Part shown: in pieces, positions 36,006 through 43,055 of the stretch | How positions within the stretch are numbered: the first letter of the stretch is position 1 | Layout of the letters: each line of letters starts with the position of its first letter | From: Arthrobacter sp. Soil736 | Lineage (GTDB): Bacteria; Actinomycetota; Actinomycetes; Actinomycetales; Micrococcaceae | Assembly: GCF_001428005.1 (NCBI RefSeq) | Contig: NZ_LMSB01000006.1 | Location: 1-64,000 of the forward strand | Length of the DNA: 64,000 nucleotides | Direction: 5' to 3' | The notes under the pieces: generated by a model | Told to the model about the DNA's origin: nothing | The model's database searches: none | Seen by the model: only the letters and a program-made list of their open reading frames with translations | Program-made: the position numbers and the translations under genes

Positions 36006-37337
36006 TCAGACGGGATTGGGCTTGGCGAGCAGGGCGTTGATCCGGGCGATGAACGCATCCCACCCCTCTGCCGGCTTGATCCTGCCTAGGAAAACGTTCT
36101 GGACGTTTTCGGCAAAGTACTTCTGGAAGTCGGATCCCGATCCGGTGAACCAGGCCTGGGGGTCGTAGTTGATGATGTCCGCCGCGTGGGCGTAGTGGGA
36201 CTGCGGCAGCAGGGCGGCGTATTCCTTGGACCGCACCACCGGCTGGTACGCCGGAATGTGGCCGGCTTCGGCCCAGTCGAGCGAACCTTTGAGCATGGAC
36301 GCCACAAACTTGTACACATCCCGCCGCTTGGCATCGTCCGCCCTCGCCTGATGCGGCAGCACGAACGCATGCGAATCCGCGAACGCCGCCGGCGTGCCGA
36401 AGAGCGTGGGGATGGTGGTCGCGTCGAGCGGGACACCGGCCGCCTTCATGGTGGGCAGCTCCCAGACGCCGGTGAAGAGCATCCCGGAGCCCTGCGAGGC
36501 GAACTCGGCAATGGCCGTCCCGCCGTCACCGCTCCTGGTGGCAATGCTGTCGTCCAGCATTTGGGTGATGAACTGGAGGCAGTCGACGGCGACATCGCGG
36601 TCCACCTGCGCCGGCTTCCCGGGCTCCAGGACCATGTCCGCGCCGTGCTGCTTGTAGAAGGTGTAGAACATGCGCCACATCTGGGCGCCGTCGCCAAGGA
36701 AACCGTAGGACAGCCCGTGCTTTCCCGTGACCCGCTGCAGTTCCCGTGCCACGTCGAAGAACTGCGCGGGCGACGAGATCTCAGCCAGCTGGCCGTTGCC
36801 GCCCAGGACTCCCGCCTTACCGGCCACCTCGGTGTTGTAGAGCAGGATGAACGGATGCGAGTCCAGGGCGATGGAGAACACCTTCCCGTCAAGCTGGCTC
36901 TTCTCCCAAATCCGCTGGGTGAAGTCTTCCGGCCTGACGCCGTACTCCGCCAGAAGGGACAGGTCCCACGGGTCCAGGAGGCCGCCCGGCGCATAGCCGG
37001 CAACGCGGGCCGCGTGCATCACAGCCACCTCGGGAGGACGCCCTCCGGCGGAGGCCATGGCAAGTTTCGTGTAGTACGGCGGACCCCAGGCGAGCACTGT
37101 GGGCTTCACGGTGAACTCGGGATGGGCCGCGTTGGCCCGGTCGATCATGGATTGCATCTTGATGCCGTCGCCGCCGGACAGCAGGTGCCAGAAGCGGATG
37201 TCATTGCCTGCGGCCTGCGCCGCCCCGCCGCAGCCCGTCAGGCTTGCCCCGAGCGAAATGCTGCCAACCAGCGCACCCCCTCCGAGCAGCAATTGCCTGC
37301 GGGAAAGATGCATCAGGCGTGAATCAACTTGCTTCAC
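36006..37337 (-). CDS. Carbohydrate ABC transporter substrate-binding lipoprotein
   Basis: 443 residues from GTG 37337, which is 5 nt after AGGAG; ATG 37313 is 8 codons later, and longer frames upstream look unrelated. The N-terminus has a twin-arginine-like SRRQLLLGG, a hydrophobic stretch and a lipobox ending in Cys (SLTGC), so it is a membrane-anchored solute-binding protein. The mature part is a CUT1-type SBP (IRFWHLLSGGDG). It is the first gene of the importer SBP-permease-permease. No LacI regulator or glycosidase is nearby, so the sugar cannot be guessed. Confidence 0.87.
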   Translation of the reverse strand: MKQVDSRLMHLSRRQLLLGGGALVGSISLGASLTGCGGAAQAAGNDIRFWHLLSGGDGIKMQSMIDRANAAHPEFTVKPTVLAWGPPYYTKLAMASAGGRPPEVAVMHAARVAGYAPGGLLDPWDLSLLAEYGVRPEDFTQRIWEKSQLDGKVFSIALDSHPFILLYNTEVAGKAGVLGGNGQLAEISSPAQFFDVARELQRVTGKHGLSYGFLGDGAQMWRMFYTFYKQHGADMVLEPGKPAQVDRDVAVDCLQFITQMLDDSIATRSGDGGTAIAEFASQGSGMLFTGVWELPTMKAAGVPLDATTIPTLFGTPAAFADSHAFVLPHQARADDAKRRDVYKFVASMLKGSLDWAEAGHIPAYQPVVRSKEYAALLPQSHYAHAADIINYDPQAWFTGSGSDFQKYFAENVQNVFLGRIKPAEGWDAFIARINALLAKPNPV

Positions 37338-37505
37338 CGTCACTCCTTTGGACGTAGCCGCTGGCAAATGTGCGGCCCCGGCGACCGCCGGCGCCACGCT
37401 CAACGGCTGTGGGCTGAAGACGACTTTATATCGTTGTAGATTCGGTGGCAAGAGATTTTTGTTAGCGTTCACAAATTCGTTGGGCACCGCCATTCCCTGG
37501 CCTGA

Positions 37506-38216
37506 CTACCCCAGGCCGGCAACCCTGGCCAGGATGTCCACATGATGCTGGAACAGTGCGTCGCGGGCCGAAAAGGTGTCGGCGCCGTACTGACCGAAGA
37601 CTTCGAAGCTGATGGCCCCGAAGACCGACGTCCACGCCAGCGCACCGCGGGCCAGCAGCGCGTCCGGCACAGCCAGGTCCATTTCGCTGCGGATTGCCTC
37701 GAGGTCCGCAGACAGCGCGGGAACCACAGCCGCGGCGTCCGGCGCAGCCAGCTTGCCGGCCCTGTAGGCGGAGTCCAGGATCCCCATCAGGCCGATGACC
37801 ACCCGCGTGCCGGGGCCGGTGGTACGCTCTGCCGGCGCCTGATACCCGGGCACCGGACTTCCGAACAGGAGCGCGTAGCGGGCAGGCTCGCTGAGCGCCC
37901 ATTTCCTGACGGCGTTGGCCAGAGCGGCAAAGCGGCCCCGGAAGTCGTCGGCCGGGACAGACCCGACGGCAGCCTCCACCGCATCTCCCAGCTCGCCGTA
38001 GGCGTCAATGAGCAGAAGCGTCAGGAGCTCGTCGCGGCTCTCCACATAGCGATAAACGGCGGATGAAACGACGCCGAGGTCGCGGGCGACGGCGCGGAGC
38101 GAAAGTGCGGCAGCTCCGTGCAGCGCGAGATGCTCCCGGCCCAGCCTGATGATCTGCTCGATGGTCCGGGCGCGGGCCTGCTCGCGGGGCGTCTGGGGCT
38201 TGAGGGGATCGGCCAT
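37506..38216 (-). CDS. TetR-family transcriptional regulator
   Basis: 236 residues from ATG 38216 (MADPLKPQTPREQARARTIEQIIRLG). The TetR helix-turn-helix is LSLRAVARDLGVVSSAVYRYVESRDELLTLLL (about 38-69). The C-terminal ligand domain is of the TetR_C_33/WHG type (about 95-225). It is divergent from the NAD-dependent epimerase at 38348. Two matching palindromes in the gap are its likely operators. Confidence 0.88.
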   Translation of the reverse strand: MADPLKPQTPREQARARTIEQIIRLGREHLALHGAAALSLRAVARDLGVVSSAVYRYVESRDELLTLLLIDAYGELGDAVEAAVGSVPADDFRGRFAALANAVRKWALSEPARYALLFGSPVPGYQAPAERTTGPGTRVVIGLMGILDSAYRAGKLAAPDAAAVVPALSADLEAIRSEMDLAVPDALLARGALAWTSVFGAISFEVFGQYGADTFSARDALFQHHVDILARVAGLG

Positions 38217-38257
38217 CTTCCAAGGATGGCATGGAATAGAGCAGCGAACACAACAGC

Positions 38258-38268
38258 GAGCAGTGCTC
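38258..38268. promoter_or_regulatory. TetR operator candidate 1
   Basis: GAGCAGTGCTC is a palindrome with 5-bp arms; read on the minus strand with one flanking base pair it is AGAGCACTGCTC, the same motif as site 2. Confidence 0.65.
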
Positions 38269-38304
38269 TTGACTTTCAGCCGCGGGTTGGCCATTCTGGA
38301 TTCA

Positions 38305-38319
38305 GAGAGCACCGCTCTC
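38305..38319. promoter_or_regulatory. TetR operator candidate 2
   Basis: GAGAGCACCGCTCTC has perfect 6-bp arms around ACC. It shares the core AGAGCAC(T/C)GCTC with site 1, 47 bp away. It lies 28 nt before the epimerase start, in a promoter position. Confidence 0.7.
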
Positions 38320-38347
38320 ACCAACTTCGAATGAAAGCGGGCACACC

Positions 38348-39301
38348 ATGCCAGAAGAACTATTCGTCGTCACGGGCGCCGGGCCGGTGGGCTGGACGGT
38401 CGCCGAGCAGCTCGCCGGCCAGGGCCACCGCGTCCGCGTCCTGACACGTTCCGGCAGCGGCCCGGAACACCACCTGATTGAAAAGCGCGCCGTGGACGTA
38501 TCTGACCGGGCACAGGTGGCGGAGTCACTGGCCGGCGCCAGTGCCGTTTTCCATTGCATCCACGGCTCCGCTTACAGCGTCAAGGCCTGGGAGCGGGAAC
38601 TTCCCAGGGCAGAAGAGGCCATACTGGCGGCGGCAGGCGAGGCGGGCGCCGTCGTCGTCTTTCCCGAAAGTCTCTACTCATACAGTGAACCGACCCGGGT
38701 GATGACGGAGGACGGCCCGCGGGGGGCGCGGGGCGGGAAGCGAGGAGTGCGGACGGCGCTGCTGCAGGCGCGGGCGGCGAGCGCCACAAATACCGTGAGC
38801 GTGGTTGCGGGGGACTTCTTCGGACCCCGGGTCCGGACATCGCACGCCGGCGAGCGCATGGTGCCCAGGCTTCTGGCACAGCGGCCGCTGCAGGTGGTGG
38901 GCAGCGCGGACCAGCCGCATTCGTTCACATTCGTGCCCGACCTGGCGGCGGCGATGATCAAGGCTGCGCAGATGCCCGCGCTAGGGAACCGCGTGCTGCA
39001 TGCCCCCACCAATCCGGCCCTCACCCAGCGGCAACTTGCTGGCGCTTTGGCTGAAGCGGCTGGTCTGCCCCGGCCAAAGGTCGGCGTGCTGCCGGGCTGG
39101 CTGCTGCGTGCCGTCGGAGTGTTCTCGGCCGACGTCCGCGAGCTCGCAGAGACGCTCTACCAGTTCCAGCGGCCGTTCGTGATGGACTCCGCAGCCAGCG
39201 AGGCGGCGCTGGACCTTCGCCCCACTCCCCTGGCGGCCGCGGCCCGGATGACAGTGGAGTGGTGGCGGTCGGAACCCTCCGCAGCGGCATCAGGATCCTG
39301 A
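38348..39301 (+). CDS. NAD-dependent epimerase/dehydratase-like protein
   Basis: 317 residues. The N-terminal Rossmann fold has VVTGAGPVGWTVAEQLAGQG (GxxGxxG-like), followed by HCIHG and a YSYSEPTRVMTEDGPR segment in place of the usual YxxxK. It belongs with atypical extended SDRs. It is divergent from the TetR regulator and is probably its target. Its end overlaps the convergent amino-acid permease by 12 nt. Confidence 0.82.
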   Translation: MPEELFVVTGAGPVGWTVAEQLAGQGHRVRVLTRSGSGPEHHLIEKRAVDVSDRAQVAESLAGASAVFHCIHGSAYSVKAWERELPRAEEAILAAAGEAGAVVVFPESLYSYSEPTRVMTEDGPRGARGGKRGVRTALLQARAASATNTVSVVAGDFFGPRVRTSHAGERMVPRLLAQRPLQVVGSADQPHSFTFVPDLAAAMIKAAQMPALGNRVLHAPTNPALTQRQLAGALAEAAGLPRPKVGVLPGWLLRAVGVFSADVRELAETLYQFQRPFVMDSAASEAALDLRPTPLAAAARMTVEWWRSEPSAAASGS

Positions 39302-40657
39302 CGCGCGGAGTTGGGTGGTAACACGTTCAGTGGCAGCAGGTCCAGTGCCAACCCCGGTGGGGGCGTCCCCGGCCGCCACCCGAGTACCCTGGCGCTGCGC
39401 GCGCCCGCCGGCCGCCACGGCCGCCGCGCCGAGGAGGACCGGGACCAGCAAGGCCCACCCGCTGAACAGCAGGACCAGCACCATTACCGCGGCTGCAACG
39501 ATGACGCCGTACCAGGCGGCCGTCCCCGGGCGAAGCAGCCGGACGCCGGACGCCAGCCCGAATGCCGTCACTGCCGTAAAGCAGGCCGACGCCGCTCCGA
39601 TCTGGAACTGCATGCTTGCCAGCCCGGCCGCCGCCGCACCGAAGGACACGAACGTCATCGCCGCCAGCACCGCAAGGCTGGCGGCCGGCACCTGCCCCGG
39701 GGCTCCGCCGCGCGCCAGGCGCCGCGGCAGCACGCCATCGGACGCCAGCTTGGCACCCAAGCGGCTCGCGCCCGCAATGAAGGTGTTCAGCGGGCCGAAG
39801 GTGAGGACCGCCGCCGCGACCGCGGTGAGCGGGGCGGCCAGTTCTCCGAGCCCCTTCTCCAGCAGGTCCGCCACGGGCACCGCGCTGCCGGGCAGCCCGG
39901 GGCCGAGGACCGCGACGGCGGCTGCCACCACGCCGATGTAGACGACGCCCACCACGATCAGCGTCAGCCAGGTGGCCCGCTTGAGGTCCCGCTCCGGGTG
40001 GCGGAATTCCGCGGCCAGATGGGTCACGGCCTCCCAGCCGGCGAAGCAGAAGAACAGCAGGCTCGCGGCGCCGCCCACAGCCCAGTAGCCGTGAGGTGCG
40101 AAGGGCTCGAAGTTCTCCGCTTTCGCGTAGGGTGCGGCCACCGCCACGGCCAGCGCCAGCAGCCCCACGAGAACCACCATGAGCGTGAGCTGGATGCGGC
40201 TGGAGAGCCTGATTCCGACGGCGTTGCTCGCGAAGCCTGCCGCCAGCAGCAGCACTGCGGCCGCCAGCGCCGTTCCGCGGCCCCCGCCCAGGGCGTGGGC
40301 GATGTAGTTGCCGCCGATCACGGCGGTGGCGGGAGCCCCGAACGGGATGGCGAAGTAGAAGAGATAGCCGGCCACGGCCGAGGCGCGCCGCCCGAATGCG
40401 CGCGTCACGAAGTGGGCTATCCCCCCGGCGTCGGGCTGCTGACGGCTCATCTCGGCGAAACTGAAGGCCACGGGAGTGCAGAACACCAGCAGCAGCGCCC
40501 AGGCGAGGAGCGACGCCGGCCCCGCCTCCTGCGCCGCGATGGCGGGAAGCACCAGCACGCCTGACCCGAGGATGGCACCGACGTAGATCCCTGTCGCCCG
40601 GAAGACGCCGAGCCCTGCCTTGTTGCTGCCCCTGTTGTTCTCCACTCCTCTAATCAT
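39290..40657 (-). CDS. APC-family amino acid permease
   Basis: 455 residues, about 12 helices. It has GIYVGAILGSGVLVLPAIAAQ (TM1 unwound GSG motif) and FCTPVAFSFAEMSRQQPDAGGI in the TM2-3 region, typical of YjeH/L-methionine-and-branched-chain exporter-like or APC transporters. An alternative start is a GTG four codons downstream. The hydrophilic C-terminus follows the last helix (about 420-455). Confidence 0.85.
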   Translation of the reverse strand: MIRGVENNRGSNKAGLGVFRATGIYVGAILGSGVLVLPAIAAQEAGPASLLAWALLLVFCTPVAFSFAEMSRQQPDAGGIAHFVTRAFGRRASAVAGYLFYFAIPFGAPATAVIGGNYIAHALGGGRGTALAAAVLLLAAGFASNAVGIRLSSRIQLTLMVVLVGLLALAVAVAAPYAKAENFEPFAPHGYWAVGGAASLLFFCFAGWEAVTHLAAEFRHPERDLKRATWLTLIVVGVVYIGVVAAAVAVLGPGLPGSAVPVADLLEKGLGELAAPLTAVAAAVLTFGPLNTFIAGASRLGAKLASDGVLPRRLARGGAPGQVPAASLAVLAAMTFVSFGAAAAGLASMQFQIGAASACFTAVTAFGLASGVRLLRPGTAAWYGVIVAAAVMVLVLLFSGWALLVPVLLGAAAVAAGGRAQRQGTRVAAGDAPTGVGTGPAATERVTTQLRASGS

Positions 40658-40749
40658 CCGCAGAACCTGGGCGGGCAGAAGCAGGGAAACAGTCGGCCAA
40701 CGACAAAAAACTGCCTGTCTCGCTTCGGCCGATCCCGGGCGCGGAGGAG

Positions 40750-40755
40750 TAGCGT
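40750..40755 (+). promoter_or_regulatory. -10 box of a leaderless transcript
   Basis: TAGCGT lies exactly 6 nt before the ATG at 40762, with no Shine-Dalgarno sequence. Confidence 0.5.
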
Positions 40756-40761
40756 TTCCCT

Positions 40762-41577
40762 ATGAGTGCGCAGCAGCCAGACGATGTGTACACGCACGGC
40801 CACCACGAGTCGGTGGTCCGGGCCCATGCCTCCAGGACGGCGGAAAACTCCGCCGCGTTCGTGATTCCGCACCTCACCCCCGGGGTCTCGGTGCTGGACG
40901 TTGGGTGCGGGCCGGGCAGCATCACGTGCGACTTCGCCGGCCTGGTGGCCCCCGGAAAGGTGACCGGGCTGGACCGCTCCCCGGATGTGATTGCCCACGC
41001 GCGGGAGCTGGCGGCCGACCGCGGCGTGGAGAACGTGGAGTTCGTGGCCGGCAACATCTACGATCTGGACTTCGAGGACGACACGTTCGACGTCGTCCAC
41101 GCCCACCAGGTCCTGCAGCACCTGACCGATCCCGTGGAGGCGCTGCGCGAGATGCGGCGGGTGGCCAAGCCGGGCGGCATCGTGGCCGTGCGCGACGCCG
41201 ATTTCCACGGCATGAGCTGGTACCCCGCCATCCCCGAACTCGACGAGTGGATGGACCTGTACCAGCGGATCGCCCGGAGGAACGGCGCCGAGCCCGACGC
41301 CGGACGCCGCCTGGTCTCGTGGGCGCAGGCCGCCGGCTTCACCGACGTGGCGCCCACGAGCAGCAACTGGCTCTACGCCACCGGGCAGCAGCGGCGCTGG
41401 CAGGCCAGGGTGTGGGGCGAGCGCGTGCTGCACTCTGCCTTCGCCGAACAGGCCCTCGAGTACGGGTTCGTGCAGGAGGCGGACCTCACACGCATCTCCG
41501 CGGGGTGGCACCGCTGGGGCTCCACGGACGACGGCTGGTTCCTCATCCCCAACGGCGAGGTCATCGCCCGCGCCTAA
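40762..41577 (+). CDS. SAM-dependent methyltransferase (UbiE-like)
   Basis: 271 residues. Motif I is VLDVGCGPGSITCDFA, motif II/post-I VTGLDRSPDVI, and motif IV FDVVHAHQVLQHLTDPVEALREMRRVAKPGG. The central domain is a class I methyltransferase. The target is unknown. A long substrate-recognition insertion (about 150-240) follows. Single gene, leaderless start. Confidence 0.88.
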   Translation: MSAQQPDDVYTHGHHESVVRAHASRTAENSAAFVIPHLTPGVSVLDVGCGPGSITCDFAGLVAPGKVTGLDRSPDVIAHARELAADRGVENVEFVAGNIYDLDFEDDTFDVVHAHQVLQHLTDPVEALREMRRVAKPGGIVAVRDADFHGMSWYPAIPELDEWMDLYQRIARRNGAEPDAGRRLVSWAQAAGFTDVAPTSSNWLYATGQQRRWQARVWGERVLHSAFAEQALEYGFVQEADLTRISAGWHRWGSTDDGWFLIPNGEVIARA

Positions 41578-41642
41578 ACGCAGCGCCTGAACGTGCGCCT
41601 GATCGTGGGTGCGCCCGGCGTTCTGCGGCACCCACCATGCAC

Positions 41643-41700
41643 CGATTCACCAAGAATGGCCGCCTAAGGCACCGTCCGGGCGGCCGTTTTTGGTGAATCG
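41643..41700. terminator. Long hairpin between methyltransferase and exporter genes
   Basis: Arms of 22 bp (41643-41664 and 41679-41700), beginning CGATTCACCAA, match with two mismatches around a 14-nt loop. Upstream, GTGGGTGC (41605-41612) and GCACCCAC (41628-41635) form another dyad. Probable terminator of the methyltransferase gene; the T4 at 41687-41690 lies within the second arm. Confidence 0.6.
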
Positions 41701-41729
41701 CCGTGGAGCGACCCGCCGGCAGACCGCAC

Positions 41730-41735
41730 TAAGCT
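41730..41735 (+). promoter_or_regulatory. -10 box of a leaderless transcript
   Basis: TAAGCT ends 6 nt before the GTG at 41742. The context CGCACTAAGCT is identical to that upstream of pabC at 46781. Confidence 0.5.
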
Positions 41736-41741
41736 TGTTTG

Positions 41742-42365
41742 GTGCAATTCTCCCTGTGGCTGGCCCTCGCGGGCGCCGGCGTCCTCATCAGTTTCACCCC
41801 CGGCGCGGGTGCCATCAACACCATGAGCAACTCGCTGACGTCCGGCTTCCGCCGCTCCATCTGGGGAATCCTCGGCCAGCAGGCGGCGCTGATCATGCAT
41901 GTAGTCATCGTGGCGCTGGGCGTCGGAGTCCTCGTGGCGGGGTCCCCCGTGGCCTTCAACGTCATCCGCTACGCCGGGGCCGCCTACCTGGTGTACCTCG
42001 GGATCCGGCAGTTCCTGCACAAGCCGGACCTGGACCAGGAAAAGGCCGCCGCCCTCAGGAGCGAGCCCGCCTGGTCCATGTTCCGCCGCGGCCTCTGGGT
42101 GAACCTGCTCAACCCCAAGGCGATCGTGTTCTTCCTGGCCTTCATGCCCCAGTTCATCCGGCCGGAACAGCCGCTGCTGTCGCAGTACCTCGCCCTCACG
42201 GCCACGGTGGTCATCATCGACATTCTCGTCATGTGGTTCTTCTTCGCAGCGGCGGCGAAGTCGTTCCAACGCTTCACCCACGATGTCCGGGGCCAGACCA
42301 GGCTCAACCGGATCTTCGGCGTCCTCTTCGTCGCCGTGGGCATCCTGCTGGCGCTCATGCACTAG
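41742..42365 (+). CDS. LysE/RhtB-family amino acid exporter
   Basis: 207 residues from GTG 41742 (a TTG at 41739 is also in frame). It has about six helices and the family's TPGAGAINTMSNSLTSGFRRSIWGILGQQ near the N-terminus, and GLWVNLLNPKAIVFFLAFMPQF in the middle, a diagnostic LysE/RhtB motif. It probably exports an amino acid such as lysine, threonine or homoserine lactone. It is probably translated from a leaderless message. Confidence 0.88.
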   Translation: MQFSLWLALAGAGVLISFTPGAGAINTMSNSLTSGFRRSIWGILGQQAALIMHVVIVALGVGVLVAGSPVAFNVIRYAGAAYLVYLGIRQFLHKPDLDQEKAAALRSEPAWSMFRRGLWVNLLNPKAIVFFLAFMPQFIRPEQPLLSQYLALTATVVIIDILVMWFFFAAAAKSFQRFTHDVRGQTRLNRIFGVLFVAVGILLALMH

Positions 42366-42452
42366 ATCCGGGGAGTGCAATTTCGCGAATTATGACCCGG
42401 TCAGCAGGCAACTTTACGGATTCCCGGGATCATAAGGGCCCTTACTAGCCAA

Positions 42453-42470
42453 GGAGGACGCTCATCCTCC
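42453..42470 (+). promoter_or_regulatory. Hairpin that hides the ribosome binding site
   Basis: GGAGGA (42453-42458) pairs with TCCTCC (42465-42470) around a 6-nt loop, directly against the ATG at 42471. The only Shine-Dalgarno for the phosphatase gene would be sequestered, suggesting translational control. Confidence 0.6.
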
Positions 42471-43055
42471 ATGCTTAGCACCATGACCTCAATGACCAGC
42501 CCCTACCGGATCATCGCGGTCTGCACCGGCAACATCTGCCGGTCCCCCATGGCCGAGCTGATGCTCACCGAGGCCTTCGCCGCGGCGGGGCTGGCCGGGG
42601 ACGTCGTGGTCGACTCCGCCGGCACCACGGCCTACGAGGCAGGGCGCCCCATCGACCCCCGGGCGGCGCGGAAACTGACCGCCAACAACCTCGCCTCGGA
42701 CCGTCACACCGCCAGGGAATGGCGCGCCGAATGGTTTACCGAGCGCCACCTGATTCTCGCCCTGGACGTGGACCACTACGGCTGGCTCCGCGCGTCGGCG
42801 CCGGACGCAGAATCGCTCGCGAAGATCCGCATGTTGCGCAGCTTCGACCCCGCCCTCGAATCGAAGGATCCCCTGGAGCAGGGCATCGAAGACCCCTGGT
42901 ATGGCGGGCATGCGGACTTTGATGCCGTGTGGAACCAGGTCCAGGCGTCGGTGCCGGGAATCGTCCGGTATGTCCGTTCGGCCATCGCTGCAGCGTCAGA
43001 GGAAGACGCCCCGCTCCAGCTTCAGAACAGCGAGCAGGTACGCTCTATTTCATGA
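42471..43055 (+). CDS. Low-molecular-weight protein tyrosine phosphatase
   Basis: 194 residues from ATG 42471; ATG 42483 or 42492 are alternatives. The P-loop is VCTGNICRSPM with nucleophile Cys18 and Arg24 (C-x5-R), and the general acid is within IEDPWYGGHADF. It dephosphorylates tyrosine-phosphorylated or arginine-phosphorylated proteins. The stop overlaps the start of the kinase-PabB fusion (ATGA). Confidence 0.9.
   Translation: MLSTMTSMTSPYRIIAVCTGNICRSPMAELMLTEAFAAAGLAGDVVVDSAGTTAYEAGRPIDPRAARKLTANNLASDRHTAREWRAEWFTERHLILALDVDHYGWLRASAPDAESLAKIRMLRSFDPALESKDPLEQGIEDPWYGGHADFDAVWNQVQASVPGIVRYVRSAIAAASEEDAPLQLQNSEQVRSIS

Noticed and set aside
39311..40564. 417-residue plus-strand frame opposite the amino acid permease
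   Set aside because: Arg/His-rich shadow; the permease on the other strand has clear membrane helices.
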